Shown in pieces: positions 1 through 9,293 of a stretch of 64,000 nt of DNA (positions within the stretch are counted from its first letter, which is position 1; each line of letters opens with the position of its first letter). Source of the DNA: Rhizobium sp. ACO-34A (GTDB taxonomy: Bacteria > Pseudomonadota > Alphaproteobacteria > Rhizobiales > Rhizobiaceae). Under the pieces are notes generated by a model that saw only the letters and a program-made list of their open reading frames with translations, had not been told where the DNA came from and ran no database searches. The position numbers were made by a program, and so were the translations under genes. Where the stretch lies: the NCBI GenBank assembly GCA_002600635.1, contig CP021371.1:2297001-2361000 (forward strand). The letters are read 5' to 3'.

Positions 1-23
1 GCGGGTCGTTTGAAGATGCTCAT
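1..23 (-). CDS. trbF: TrbF, conjugal transfer protein (5' end only)
   Basis: Only the first seven codons are present (Met-Ser-Ile-Phe-Lys-Arg-Pro), reading off the left edge on the minus strand. The ATG overlaps the trbL stop in an ATGA junction, the same translational-coupling arrangement used elsewhere in this operon. TrbF normally follows TrbL in trb operons and is a VirB8-like inner-membrane component of the type IV secretion channel. The identification rests on gene order and on the short N-terminus, which resembles TrbF starts of related elements. Confidence 0.7.
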
Positions 24-1378
24 GAACGATCACTTTCGGAGAGGTTGACGGAAGAGCCGGAGCCATGGCTGTCGCCGGAACGGACGGCGTGTGCGGCGGT
101 CTGGACGGCGTGCCCCATGTGGCCGCCACGGCGCATTCGCTGCGCCCAGGCGGGCGGCGTGCCGGAAGCCTGCGAGGATGCGGACGCGGCCTCGGCCGCG
201 CCGCTGGCCGATCCCGTGGAGGACGTGCCGCCGCTCGCGCCGAATCCGGCCTTTACGCCATCGGAGAAGCTGGACTTGACGCTTTCAGAGGCGCGCGCGA
301 CGGCGCGCTTGAGGGGCGAGACAGCGGCGGAGCCAGCCGCACGCGCCACGCCGCCCATGCCGGAAGCGACGCCAGCCGCGCCGGACTGGCCGAGCGAGCC
401 GAGGCTGTAGGCGGCGGAGGCTGCGCCGGCCGCTGTCGCGCCACCGCGCACGGCGGCGACTCCACCTGACAACGCGGCAGCGCCTCCCTTGACGGCAAGC
501 CCGGCCGCGCCGCCTGCGGCAAGCGCTGCGCCGCCAACGGCAAGGCCCGTGCCGACGGCCGCGCCGGCGCCGAGCTGTGGGCCGCCGCTGACAAGGCCGG
601 ACGCGATGCCGGGGCCGAAGATGCCAAGGCCGACGAGCGACAGCGCCGCGAGCACGATGGCCATTGCGTCGTCTATACTCGGGGTCTGGCTGCCGAAACC
701 TCGCGTGAACTGGCTGAACAGCGTCGAGCCGATGCCGACAATGACTGCGAGCACCAGAACCTTGATGCCGCTGGAAATCACGTTGCCCAGCACGCGCTCG
801 GCCATGAAGGCGGTCTTGCCGAACAGGCCGAACGGGATCAGCACAAAGCCGGCCAGCGTGGACAACTTGAACTCGATCAGCGTCACGAAAAGCTGGATCG
901 CCAAAATGAAGAAGGCGAGAATGACGAGCGCCCAAGCGAAGAGCAGGCACGCGATCTGGATGAAGTTCTCGAAGAATGCGATCCAGCCCATCAGGTTGGA
1001 AATAGAGTCGAGCAGCGGCCGTGCGGCGTCGAGCCCGGTTTGCGCCACCTTGCCGGGCCGCATCAAATCCTGTGCGGTGAAGCCGGTGCCGGAGGCTTTC
1101 AAGCCCAGGCCGGCGAAGCTGTCGAAGACGATCTTCGCGAGATTGTTCCAGTTGCCGATGAGATAGGCGAAGACACCGACGAACAGCGTCTTCTTCACCA
1201 ACCTCGCAATGATGTCGTCATCCGCGCTCCAGCTCCAGAACAGGGCCGCAAGCGTCACGTCGATGACAATGAGCGTGGTGGCGATGAACGCCACCTCGCC
1301 GCCGAGAAGCCCGAACCCGCTGTCGATGTAGCGGGTGAAGGTGCCGAGAAAGTTGTCGATGACGCCCGCGCCGCCCAT
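20..1378 (-). CDS. trbL: TrbL, P-type conjugal transfer membrane protein
   Basis: This 452-aa protein is the polytopic inner-membrane (VirB6-like) component of the mating-pair-formation type IV secretion system. Several hydrophobic segments fill residues about 25-265: one near 30-50, one near 130-160 and a long set from about 170 to 260. A long Ala/Gly/Ser-rich low-complexity tail follows from about residue 265 to the end, as is usual for TrbL. It lies between trbK and trbF in the conserved order, four bases after the trbK stop, and its stop overlaps the trbF start. The high GC of the tail produces several long antisense frames that are not genes. Confidence 0.93.
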   Translation of the reverse strand: MGGAGVIDNFLGTFTRYIDSGFGLLGGEVAFIATTLIVIDVTLAALFWSWSADDDIIARLVKKTLFVGVFAYLIGNWNNLAKIVFDSFAGLGLKASGTGFTAQDLMRPGKVAQTGLDAARPLLDSISNLMGWIAFFENFIQIACLLFAWALVILAFFILAIQLFVTLIEFKLSTLAGFVLIPFGLFGKTAFMAERVLGNVISSGIKVLVLAVIVGIGSTLFSQFTRGFGSQTPSIDDAMAIVLAALSLVGLGIFGPGIASGLVSGGPQLGAGAAVGTGLAVGGAALAAGGAAGLAVKGGAAALSGGVAAVRGGATAAGAASAAYSLGSLGQSGAAGVASGMGGVARAAGSAAVSPLKRAVARASESVKSSFSDGVKAGFGASGGTSSTGSASGAAEAASASSQASGTPPAWAQRMRRGGHMGHAVQTAAHAVRSGDSHGSGSSVNLSESDRS

Positions 1379-1381
1379 GCG

Positions 1382-1669
1382 TCACCGCCCTTCACTGGAG
1401 GATGGCGATGCGGGCGCAGGCGTCCGGCCGAGAAAACGGTCACGGGTTTCGGCCCAGACGCGCAGGCATTCGGCGTCATTGGCGGCCTGCTGCCCAAGCT
1501 GCTGGCAGCGGCGCTGCCCCTCGCGCAGCGGATCGCGTTCGGGCTGGAGAAGACGGGCCGGCGTCTCCAGCGGCGCGTCGTCCTTGCGGGTCATTTCGAT
1601 GGCGGTCGCCGTGATGGCGATGGCCACGAATACGATTGCGCCCAGCCGGGCCAGCATCTTGCCGTCCAT
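1382..1669 (-). CDS. trbK: TrbK-like small membrane/entry-exclusion protein
   Basis: This is a 95-aa protein with one N-terminal hydrophobic segment (about residues 6-25) and a charged remainder containing two cysteines. Position between trbJ and trbL, size and topology fit the 'TrbK-alt' proteins of rhizobial and sphingomonad ICEs. TrbK of RP4 is an entry-exclusion lipoprotein; this version has no clear lipobox, so a direct role in exclusion is inferred from position only. It starts at ATG 1669, ten bases after the trbJ stop. Confidence 0.75.
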   Translation of the reverse strand: MDGKMLARLGAIVFVAIAITATAIEMTRKDDAPLETPARLLQPERDPLREGQRRCQQLGQQAANDAECLRVWAETRDRFLGRTPAPASPSSSEGR

Positions 1670-1679
1670 AGCCGCGCCC

Positions 1680-2447
1680 TCAGTTGCCGTTGTTGAACAT
1701 CTGCGCGTTGCCCGGCTGGTAGCCCGAGCCCGGCGTCAGGAAGCGGCGTCGTTGTTCGCGTCCCTGTTCGGCGGCGGCGGCGCGCTCCGCCTCGGTCAAC
1801 GCACCGGCCCGGCCGTTGGCGGCGAGCAACGCGATCAGGTCGGAAAGCTGCTGCGATTGCAGGGCGAGAAGCTGGTTGCCCGCCTGCGCCGCCTGCAACG
1901 CGCCCGACGCCCCTTGGCTCTGGCCGACAAGCTCCGACATCTGCGTGCGGTTGGTGTCGATATTGCCGACGACGCCAGCCTGTACCCGCATCGCGTCCTG
2001 CAAGCCGCCCACCGTGTTCTGCCAGCGCGTGCGGGCGTTGGCGACGAGCTGCTGGTCCGTCGCCGACATCGACACGTTGCCATATTGCTGCTGGAACGCC
2101 TGGTCGATGCGCTGCACGTCGAAGGCGATGTTCTGCGCCTGGCTCAAAAGCTGCTGTGTGCGCTGAACAGATTGCTGGAGCTGCTGGAGCGACGAGAACG
2201 GCAGGCTCGCCAGATTGCGGGCCTGATTCATCAACATGGTCGCCTCGTTCTGGAGCGAGGTGATCTGGTTGTTGATCTGCTCCAGGGATCGCGCCGCCGA
2301 CAGGACGTTTTCGACGTAGTTCCTCGGATCGAACACGACCCATTGCGCCGATGCGGGCGCAATGAAAATGGGAGACACCGCGACCGGCGCGGCGAGCATG
2401 GTCGCGGTTAGGAGAATCGCGCGCGAGCGGAAACGTCGGATGGTCAT
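1680..2447 (-). CDS. trbJ: TrbJ, P-type conjugal transfer protein (VirB5-like)
   Basis: The protein is 255 aa and exported. It has a signal peptide ending near residue 35 (basic start, hydrophobic run, Ala-Ser-Ala cleavage context), then a long Gln/Asn-rich, mostly helical, coiled-coil region. TrbJ is a VirB5-like periplasmic or pilus-tip component of the mating apparatus. The start at 2447 is chosen over the longer frame to 2537 because it overlaps the trbE stop (ATGA) and is the only one that places a signal peptide at the N-terminus. The C-terminus is Gln/Arg/Asn-rich. Confidence 0.92.
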   Translation of the reverse strand: MTIRRFRSRAILLTATMLAAPVAVSPIFIAPASAQWVVFDPRNYVENVLSAARSLEQINNQITSLQNEATMLMNQARNLASLPFSSLQQLQQSVQRTQQLLSQAQNIAFDVQRIDQAFQQQYGNVSMSATDQQLVANARTRWQNTVGGLQDAMRVQAGVVGNIDTNRTQMSELVGQSQGASGALQAAQAGNQLLALQSQQLSDLIALLAANGRAGALTEAERAAAAEQGREQRRRFLTPGSGYQPGNAQMFNNGN

Positions 2448-4900
2448 GGTTGGGACTCCTTTTTGGTGTGAGGAATGAGCGTCGGGAAGCCGGGGAGAAG
2501 ATCGACGGCCCAGCCGACATCGCGGGCGCGGAGCCACGCGGCGAGAAAGCCGTCGCGGCCGTGTTCGGCGACAAGGCTGGCGATCAGCGATTGGTCGGAT
2601 TTTGAGGATGCGGCGCAGAGCGCGAGGCCGACTTCGGACAAACCCAGCTCGAACAGGCGGTTTCCCCTGCGGCTCTGGCAGTAGTAATCCCGTTTCGGCG
2701 TCGCCCGCGCGAGGATTTCGATCTGCCGGTCATTGAGACCGAAGCGGCGATAGATGGCCGTGATCTGCGGCTCGATGGCGCGTTCATTCGGCAGGAGCAG
2801 CCGCGTCGGGCAGCTTTCGATGATCGCAGGCGCGATGTTGCTGCCATCGATGTCGGACAGGCTTTGCGTGGCGAAGATGACGCTGGCGTTTTTCTTGCGC
2901 AGCGTTTTCAGCCATTCGCGGAGCTGGCCGGCGAACCCTTCATCGTCCAGTGCGAGCCAGCCTTCATCTATAATGAGCAGCGTCGGCCGCCCGTCCAACC
3001 TGTCGCCGATGCGGTGAAACAGGTAGGCGAGCACGGCGGGAGCCGCGCCGGTCCCGACAAGGCCCTCGATCTCGAACGCCTGCACGTCCGAATTGCCAAG
3101 GTGTTCGGTCTCCGCGTCGAGCAGCCGGCCATAGGGACCGCCGACGCAGTACGGCCGGAGCGCCTGTTTCAGATCGTTGGATTGCAGCAGGACTGCGAGG
3201 CCGGTGATGGTGCGTTCTTCGACCGGCGCAGAGGCAAGCGAGGTCAACGCGGTCCAAAGGTGCTCCTTCACCTCGGGCGTGATCGCGATGCCTTCGCGCA
3301 TGAGGATGGCGACGATCCAGTCGGCGGCCCAGGCGCGTTCATAGGTGTCGTGGATGCGCGCGAGCGGCTGGAGCGAAACCGAAGCGTCCGAACCTTCGGT
3401 GAGGCCGCCGCCCAGGTCGTGCCAGTCGCCACCCATGGCGAGCGAAGCGGCGCGGATGCTGCCGCCGAAGTCGAAGGCGAAGACCTGGCTACCCTCATAG
3501 CGCCGGAACTGGAGCGCCATCAAAGCCAGAAGGACCGACTTGCCCGCGCCGGTCGGGCCGACGACGAGGGTGTGCCCCACATCGCCGACATGCAAAGAAA
3601 ACCGGAACGGGGTTGAGCCTTCGGTCTTTCCAAAGAGCAAAGGGGGCGCACCGAAATGCTCATCCCGTTCCGGCCCCGCCCACACCGCCGAAAGCGGAAT
3701 CATGTGGGCGAGATTCAAAGTGCTGATGGGCGGCTGCCGGACATTGGCGTAGGCATGGCCGGGCAGGCTGCCGAGCCATGCGTCAACCGCGTTGACCGTC
3801 TCCACCATGGCGGTGAAGTCACGGCCCTGAATGACCTTCTCGGCCAGCCGCAATTTCTCGTCCGCGAGGCGCGGGTCGGCATCCCATACGGTGATGGTGG
3901 CCGTGACATAGGCCATGCCGGCGACATCGGCCCCAAGCTCCTGCAGGGCCATGTCGGCGTCGGCGGCCTTGTTCGCGGCGTCTGTATCGACCAGGGCGGA
4001 CGCCTCGTTCGTCATCACCTCTTTCAAGATCGCCGCGATGCTCTTGCGCTTCGCGAACCATTGGCGGCGGATGCGGGTGAGCAGCTTCGTCGCGTCGGTC
4101 TTGTCGAGCAGGATCGCGCGCGTGCTCCAGCGATACGGAAAGGCCAGCCTGTTGAGGTCGTCGAGGAGGCCGGGCGTCGTCGCGGTCGGAAAGCCGATGA
4201 TGGTCAGGACGCGGAGGTGCTGGTCGCCAAGGCGCGGCTCCAACCCGCCGGTCAACGGTTGGTCGGCGAGCAGCGCGTCGAGATAGATCGGCGTCTCGGG
4301 AACCCGAACGCGATGCCGGTTGGTCGAGGCGGTGGAATGCAGATAGGTCAGCGTCTCGCTGTCATCGAGCCAGCGGCATTCCGGCATGAAACCATCGAGC
4401 AGCGCCAGCACGCGGTCGGTGCGGTCAATGAAGGCGCGCAGCACTTCACGCGGATCGACGCCGGATTGCTCGCGGCCCTCGTAAAGCCATGTCTCGGCGC
4501 GTGCGGCGTCCTCGGCCGGCGGCAGATAGAGGAAGGTGAGGAAGTAGCCCGACACGAAATGCGTGCCGGCTTCCTCGAAAGCCGCCTTACGCTCGGCGTC
4601 GAGCACTGCCGACGCTGGATCGGGAAAGATGCTGTCGGGATAGGTCGCGGCTTCGCTGCGCTGCGCCTCGACGAAGATGCTCCAGCCCGATCCGAGGCGA
4701 CGGAAGGCGTTGTTGATGCGGCCGGCGACGGCAACCAGTTCGGCGGCGACGGCAGAATCTAGATCGGGTCCGCGAAAGCGTGCGCTGCGCTGAAAGCTGC
4801 CGTCCTTGTTGAGAACGATGCCCTCGGCGACGAGCGCTACCCAGGGCAGGTAGTCGGCAAGCCGACTGGCGGTGCGGCGATATTCGGCGAGGTTCATCAT
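2444..4900 (-). CDS. trbE: TrbE, conjugal transfer ATPase (VirB4 family)
   Basis: This 818-aa cytoplasmic ATPase powers assembly of the type IV secretion system. The Walker A motif GPTGAGKS is at about residues 448-455 and the Walker B motif LLIIDEGW at about 641-648. The N-terminal half is the CagE/TrbE/VirB4 domain. The start at 4900 (a double Met; 4897 is equally possible) lies ten bases after the trbD stop. The longer open frame to 4963 runs back into trbD and is rejected. The stop overlaps the trbJ start. Confidence 0.96.
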   Translation of the reverse strand: MMNLAEYRRTASRLADYLPWVALVAEGIVLNKDGSFQRSARFRGPDLDSAVAAELVAVAGRINNAFRRLGSGWSIFVEAQRSEAATYPDSIFPDPASAVLDAERKAAFEEAGTHFVSGYFLTFLYLPPAEDAARAETWLYEGREQSGVDPREVLRAFIDRTDRVLALLDGFMPECRWLDDSETLTYLHSTASTNRHRVRVPETPIYLDALLADQPLTGGLEPRLGDQHLRVLTIIGFPTATTPGLLDDLNRLAFPYRWSTRAILLDKTDATKLLTRIRRQWFAKRKSIAAILKEVMTNEASALVDTDAANKAADADMALQELGADVAGMAYVTATITVWDADPRLADEKLRLAEKVIQGRDFTAMVETVNAVDAWLGSLPGHAYANVRQPPISTLNLAHMIPLSAVWAGPERDEHFGAPPLLFGKTEGSTPFRFSLHVGDVGHTLVVGPTGAGKSVLLALMALQFRRYEGSQVFAFDFGGSIRAASLAMGGDWHDLGGGLTEGSDASVSLQPLARIHDTYERAWAADWIVAILMREGIAITPEVKEHLWTALTSLASAPVEERTITGLAVLLQSNDLKQALRPYCVGGPYGRLLDAETEHLGNSDVQAFEIEGLVGTGAAPAVLAYLFHRIGDRLDGRPTLLIIDEGWLALDDEGFAGQLREWLKTLRKKNASVIFATQSLSDIDGSNIAPAIIESCPTRLLLPNERAIEPQITAIYRRFGLNDRQIEILARATPKRDYYCQSRRGNRLFELGLSEVGLALCAASSKSDQSLIASLVAEHGRDGFLAAWLRARDVGWAVDLLPGFPTLIPHTKKESQP

Positions 4901-4910
4901 GGCCGCGCCC

Positions 4911-5192
4911 TCACACCGCCAGATGGGCGGGGATGCGAAGGTGCCGCCGCCCGACCTCGACAAAGAGCGGGTCGCGCTTCGCCGCCCACACGGCCGCGAA
5001 ATGGCCGATGGCCCATATGGCGAGGCCGACCAGCCAGAGGCGCAGGCCGAGGCCCACGGCCCCGGCCAGCGTCCCGTTCATGATGGCTATGGAGCGCGGA
5101 GCGCCGCCGAGCAAAATATGCTCGGTCAGCGCCCGGTGAACCGGGACAGTGAATCCTGGCACCGCGTCGAGTTGTTCGAGGACGGCCGCCAT
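4911..5192 (-). CDS. trbD: TrbD, conjugal transfer membrane protein (VirB3-like)
   Basis: The protein is 93 aa with a central hydrophobic stretch (about residues 40-72) and the motif 'P-x-H-R-A-L' near residue 17, typical of TrbD/VirB3 proteins. These small inner-membrane proteins work with the VirB4-type ATPase TrbE, which is encoded immediately downstream. Start 5192 is inside a TGATG junction with the trbC stop. The frame stays open upstream to 5651, but that extension is antisense-like sequence over trbC and trbB. Confidence 0.92.
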   Translation of the reverse strand: MAAVLEQLDAVPGFTVPVHRALTEHILLGGAPRSIAIMNGTLAGAVGLGLRLWLVGLAIWAIGHFAAVWAAKRDPLFVEVGRRHLRIPAHLAV

Positions 5193-5524
5193 CAAACGAG
5201 CGCCCCGCCGCCGAACGAGAAGAACGACAGAAAGAAGCTCGACGCGGCGAAGGCGATCGACAGGCCGAAAACGATCTGGATCAGGCGGCGAAAGCCGCCC
5301 GAGGTATCGCCGAAGGCCAGCGCAAGGCCGGTGGCGATAATGACGATCACGGCGATGATCTTGGCGACCGGCCCCTCGATTGATTCGAGGATGGATTGCA
5401 GCGGTGCTTCCCATGGCATCGACGAGCCCGAAGCGTGAGCCGCCGGGGCGAGCATCATGCTGATGGAAACGGTTGCGGCTGCGGTCGCCATGGTGCAGCA
5501 GCCGCGCGAAAACGTGCGGATCAT
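5192..5524 (-). CDS. trbC: TrbC, conjugal pilin (VirB2-like)
   Basis: The protein is 110 aa. It has a long cleavable signal (to about residue 31, Ala-His-Ala context) and then two hydrophobic segments (about 55-75 and 85-105) separated by a short polar loop. This is the standard architecture of TrbC/VirB2 major pilin precursors. In RP4 the mature pilin is cyclised by the TraF peptidase; a TraF homologue is present in this element at 21083-21628. It overlaps trbB at its start (ATGA) and trbD at its stop. Confidence 0.93.
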   Translation of the reverse strand: MIRTFSRGCCTMATAAATVSISMMLAPAAHASGSSMPWEAPLQSILESIEGPVAKIIAVIVIIATGLALAFGDTSGGFRRLIQIVFGLSIAFAASSFFLSFFSFGGGALV

Positions 5525-6504
5525 GTTGGTTCTCCTGTGCTGGTGGGGGTTGCGGGGGTGATGCGGTAGTCGCCGTCCGGGCCAAGCCCTTCGACGCGGG
5601 CGAGTTCGGCCAGCCGGCGCGCGGAACCGCGCCCGGAAAGGACGGCAACAAGGTCGATGGTCTCCGCGATCAGCGCGCGCGGGACGGTAACGACCGCTTC
5701 CTGAATGAGCTGTTCGAGGCGACGCAGTGCGCCGATGCCGGAACCGGCGTGGATGGTGCCGATGCCGCCGGGGTGTCCCGTCCCCCAGGCTTTGAGCAGG
5801 TCAAGCGCTTCGGAGCCACGCACCTCGCCGATGGGAATGCGGTCAGGGCGCAGGCGCAGCGAGGACCGCACCAGATCGGAGAGCGTCGCCACGCCGTCTT
5901 TTGTCCGCATGGCGACGAGGTTCGGCGCGCTGCATTGCAGCTCGCGCGTGTCCTCGATGATGACGACGCGATCCGTGCCCTTCGCCACCTCGGCGAGCAG
6001 CGCGTTGGTCAGCGTGGTCTTGCCGGTCGAAGTGCCCCCAGCCACGAGGATGTTGGCACGGGATGCGACAGCCGCGCGCAGCGTATCCGCCTGGTTGGCG
6101 GTCATAGTGCCGGCGGCCACATAGTCGTCGAGCGTGAACACCGCGACGGCGGGCTTGCGGATAGCGAAGGTCGGGGCGGCGACCACGGGCGGCAATAGCC
6201 CCTCGAACCGCTCGCCGCTCTCGGGCAGCTCGGCCGAGACGCGCGGTGCGCGGGCATGAACCTCCGCGCCGACATGGTGGGCGACCAGGCGCACGATGCG
6301 TTCACCATCGGCGGCGGACATCATCTCACCCGTGTCGGCCAGCCCTTCGGAAAGCCGGTCCACCCAAATCCGGCCATCGGGATTCAGCATGACCTCGACC
6401 ACGGCCGGGTCTTCGAGATACCGCGCAATGGCCGCGCCGAGCGCGGTGCGCAGCATCCGCGCACCGCGCTGGATCGCTTCCGGTTTGTGGTGAGTGGCAG
6501 TCAT
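5521..6504 (-). CDS. trbB: TrbB, conjugal transfer ATPase (VirB11 family)
   Basis: This 327-aa hexameric traffic ATPase of the mating channel has Walker [10 protein letters not shown] at about residues 156-164. Downstream are the VirB11-type Asp box (IIEDTREL), an acidic/Arg region ([18 protein letters not shown]) and a His box ([12 protein letters not shown]). It is the first gene of the trb operon, followed in ATGA overlap by trbC. The roughly 145-bp gap upstream contains one copy of a repeat that recurs upstream of traG. Confidence 0.96.
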   Translation of the reverse strand: MTATHHKPEAIQRGARMLRTALGAAIARYLEDPAVVEVMLNPDGRIWVDRLSEGLADTGEMMSAADGERIVRLVAHHVGAEVHARAPRVSAELPESGERFEGLLPPVVAAPTFAIRKPAVAVFTLDDYVAAGTMTANQADTLRAAVASRANILVAGGTSTGKTTLTNALLAEVAKGTDRVVIIEDTRELQCSAPNLVAMRTKDGVATLSDLVRSSLRLRPDRIPIGEVRGSEALDLLKAWGTGHPGGIGTIHAGSGIGALRRLEQLIQEAVVTVPRALIAETIDLVAVLSGRGSARRLAELARVEGLGPDGDYRITPATPTSTGEPT

Positions 6505-6570
6505 CTCGGACCCGTTTCCTGACGGGGCTCGACAGATGGTCCCCGCAACGGGGTCGATTAAAAGAGCCTG

Positions 6571-6644
6571 AAATCGGGCCTATTCAACAACTATCGAAGA
6601 GGATGCGGTGATCGGCGGCCATCGGCGGCGAATAGGATGGGTTG
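6571..6644. repeat. Promoter-region repeat copy 1 (upstream of trbB)
   Basis: The segment begins with AAATCGGG, contains GAGGATGCGG (6599-6608) and ends with a 21-base block GGCGGCGAATAGGATGGGTTG (6624-6644). The same three blocks, in the same order and with small spacing changes, occur at 9157-9231 upstream of traG. Both copies lie just upstream of minus-strand transfer genes, so a shared promoter or operator is the natural reading. No known regulator motif was recognised. Confidence 0.6.
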
Positions 6645-6649
6645 AATAT

Positions 6650-7111
6650 TCAGGGATGGTCGCCATCCGTCTCATGCTGATCTTGCGAGGGGCTATCTTG
6701 AAGCGAATCGACATCGCGCGACAACTCTTTCAGGAACCTGTCGCCGGCCGCCAGACGCCGACCGAGCGACTGCATGAAGCCCTCGAACCGTTCGGCTCCC
6801 TTCGCGCGGGCGGAGGCTTGCGCGCTCTCCGGCAGCGGCGGCGTGGCGGCGAGCCAAATGCGAATGAACAGCGAGACGGTCTCGCCGAGCACGGCGAGAT
6901 CTTCGTCGAGCGTATCGATCTGGCGACTGAGCTTGTCCAGGCGGCGCGACATGGCCGCTTCCAGTCGATCCGACGTGTCGCCGGACAGGAAGGATGCGAC
7001 CGCCGCCTCGATGATGGCGGACTTCGACATTTGCCGGCGCAGCGCCAGCGCCTCGACCTGCGCCAGCAATTCCGGGTCGAAATAGACGTTCATGCGGGTT
7101 CGGGTGGTCAT
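6650..7111 (-). CDS. CopG/ribbon-helix-helix-like protein of transfer region
   Basis: The protein is 153 aa. Residues about 1-45 match a ribbon-helix-helix N-terminus: a short strand (RMNVYFDPELLAQV) followed by two helices with the Ser-Lys-Ser-Ala-Ile-Ile-Glu-Ala pattern. The remainder is helical. Genes of this type lie between traG and trbB in many Rhizobiales/Sphingomonadales trb clusters and are annotated as CopG-family regulators. The start at 7111, eleven bases after the traG stop, is chosen because the longer frame (to 7366) runs into traG. A role in autoregulating transfer genes is inferred from context. Confidence 0.85.
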   Translation of the reverse strand: MTTRTRMNVYFDPELLAQVEALALRRQMSKSAIIEAAVASFLSGDTSDRLEAAMSRRLDKLSRQIDTLDEDLAVLGETVSLFIRIWLAATPPLPESAQASARAKGAERFEGFMQSLGRRLAAGDRFLKELSRDVDSLQDSPSQDQHETDGDHP

Positions 7112-7121
7112 CGGCGGTCCC

Positions 7122-9110
7122 TCAAAGCTCGATGCCGTCGCCGGGGTCCAGCGACGCTTGTCGCGCCACCGTCCGCATCCGCTGGCGCAGGGCGCGGGCC
7201 TTGGCCGCGTCAACGTCCGGCTCGTCGTCCAGCACATCGAACTCCTGTTCGGGCGGACGCGGCGGCGTGACGATTTCCTCATGCTCGGGCAATTCCGGCT
7301 CGCGGCGGATGCCGGCATTGTCAGGATCGCCCTCGCTCCCGCTGTTTGCGGTCGTGTGCGTTGCATTCGTTGCCGCGACCACGCGGCTCAACCAGTCGTC
7401 GGATGATGGGTTCGGCGCGGACGGAACGGATGCCAGATCGGGCGCCGATAGGAGGCGTTCCTGAAACCGTACGTCCTCGAAGTAGCGCGCCTTCTTTGCC
7501 CGGATCGGTGGCGTGCCGGCGACCATGACGATTTCCTCGGTCGGCGGAAGCTGCATGATCTCTCCGGGCGTCATGAGCGGCCGGGCAGTCTCCTGTCGCG
7601 AGACCATGAGATGCCCTAACCACGGCGCGAGCCGGTGCCCAGCGTAGTTGGTGGAATCTCGTAACTCGGTCGCGGTGCCGAGCGAGTCCGACACGCGCTT
7701 TGCGGTCCTCTCGTCGTTCGTGGCGAAGGCGACGCGGACATGGCAGTTGTCGAGGATCGAGTTATTCGGCCCATAAGCGCGTTCGATCTGGTTGAGCGAC
7801 TGCGCGATCAAAAAGCTCTTGAGGCCGTAACCGGCCATGAAGGCCAGCGCGGATTCAAAGAAATCCAAGCGGCCGAGCGCCGGAAACTCGTCCAGCATCA
7901 ACAGCAGGCGATGGCGTCTGGCGGACGTGTGCAGTTCCTCGGTCAGCCGCCTACCGATCTGGTTGAGGATGAGCCGGATAAGCGGTTTCGTCCGGTTGAT
8001 GTCGGACGGCGGCACGACAAGGTAGAGGCTGGCGGGCTTCCTGCTTCGGACAAGATCGGCAATGCGCCAGTCACAACGCGCCGTCACCCGCGCCACAACG
8101 GGATCGCGATACAATCCCAGGAACGACATGGCGGTGCTAAGGACGCCCGACCGCTCGTTCTCGCTCTTGTTGAGCAGTTCCCGCGCCGACGAGGCAATGA
8201 CGGGATGAACGCCCGCTTCGCCCAGGTGCGGTGTGTCCATCATCGCCCGCAAGGTCGCCTCGACCGGGCGGCGCGGGTCGGATAGGAAGTTGGCGACGCC
8301 GGCCAACGTCTTGTCCTTCTCCGCGTAAAGAACATGCAGGATCGCGCCGACCAGCAGACTGTGGCTAGTCTTTTCCCAATGGTTGCGCTTGTCGAGGCTG
8401 CCTTCGGGATCGACAAGAATGTCCGCGATGTTCTGCACGTCGCGGACTTCCCATTCTCCCTGCCTCACCTCCAACAGCGGGTTGTAGGCCGAAGATTTGG
8501 CGTTGGTCGGATCGAACAGCAGGACGCGGCCGTGCTTGGCCCGGAAGCCGGCTGTCAGCGCCCAATTTTCTCCTTTGATGTCGTGGACGATGCAGCTTCC
8601 CGGCCAGGTCAGCAGCGTGGGCACCACAAGGCCGACACCTTTGCCCGACCGCGTGGGCGCGAAACATAGGACGTGCTCCGGCCCGTCGTGGCGCAGGTAG
8701 TTCCGGTCGTAGCGGCCGAGCACGACGCCATCGGGGCCGAGCAGTCCGGCGGTGCGGATTTCCTTGTCCTCCGCCCATCGCGCCGAGCCGTATGTCGCGA
8801 CGTTGCGCGCCTCCCGCGCGCGAATGATGGACATCATGATGGCGGCGGCGATGGCCATAAGGCCGCCAGACGCGGCGATAATGCCGCCTTCGACGAAGAT
8901 CGAGGGCGCGTAGGCGTCGAAGGCATACCACCACCAGAACAGAGCGGGCGGATAGTAGATCGGCGAGCCGGCCAGCTCGAACCACGGGTTGCCGAGCTGC
9001 GTCTGAAAGCAGAGACGCCAAGCCGTCCATTGCGTCGCCGCCCAGGTCATCGCCAGAATGATGGTGAAGACGACGGCGATCTGACCCCATAGGATTCGGC
9101 CTCCGCGCAT
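7122..9110 (-). CDS. traG: TraG/VirD4-type coupling protein
   Basis: This 662-aa inner-membrane ATPase connects the relaxase-DNA complex to the type IV secretion channel. Hydrophobic N-terminal segments (about residues 5-30 and 55-95) are followed by Walker A (APTRSGKG, about 151-158) and Walker B (LLMLDEFPALG). ATG 9110 is preferred over the upstream in-frame TTG at 9128 because a GGAG Shine-Dalgarno lies five bases before it. The acidic C-terminus is typical of rhizobial TraG. The CopG-like gene follows directly. Confidence 0.95.
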   Translation of the reverse strand: MRGGRILWGQIAVVFTIILAMTWAATQWTAWRLCFQTQLGNPWFELAGSPIYYPPALFWWWYAFDAYAPSIFVEGGIIAASGGLMAIAAAIMMSIIRAREARNVATYGSARWAEDKEIRTAGLLGPDGVVLGRYDRNYLRHDGPEHVLCFAPTRSGKGVGLVVPTLLTWPGSCIVHDIKGENWALTAGFRAKHGRVLLFDPTNAKSSAYNPLLEVRQGEWEVRDVQNIADILVDPEGSLDKRNHWEKTSHSLLVGAILHVLYAEKDKTLAGVANFLSDPRRPVEATLRAMMDTPHLGEAGVHPVIASSARELLNKSENERSGVLSTAMSFLGLYRDPVVARVTARCDWRIADLVRSRKPASLYLVVPPSDINRTKPLIRLILNQIGRRLTEELHTSARRHRLLLMLDEFPALGRLDFFESALAFMAGYGLKSFLIAQSLNQIERAYGPNNSILDNCHVRVAFATNDERTAKRVSDSLGTATELRDSTNYAGHRLAPWLGHLMVSRQETARPLMTPGEIMQLPPTEEIVMVAGTPPIRAKKARYFEDVRFQERLLSAPDLASVPSAPNPSSDDWLSRVVAATNATHTTANSGSEGDPDNAGIRREPELPEHEEIVTPPRPPEQEFDVLDDEPDVDAAKARALRQRMRTVARQASLDPGDGIEL

Positions 9111-9156
9111 ACGGGCTCCAATCGGCAAAAGAGACGGAGCCGATCAGAGAGTAGGC

Positions 9157-9231
9157 AAAATCGGGACAGGCAATAGGAAAGAGGATGCGGGAGGGCTGCC
9201 GGATACTGTCGGCGGCAAATAGGACGGGTTG
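9157..9231. repeat. Promoter-region repeat copy 2 (upstream of traG)
   Basis: This is the second copy of the block series described at 6571-6644: AAAATCGGG, GAGGATGCGG (9181-9190) and GGCGGCAAATAGGACGGGTTG (9211-9231). The last block differs from copy 1 at two of 21 positions. The first-to-last block spacing is five bases longer than in copy 1. It lies about 50-120 bases upstream of the traG start. Confidence 0.6.
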
Positions 9232-9293
9232 CACCAGGGCCGCCGACCGCGACGATCCCCTACCAGGGCAGTCGTAACGAATCGTGGAGACGT

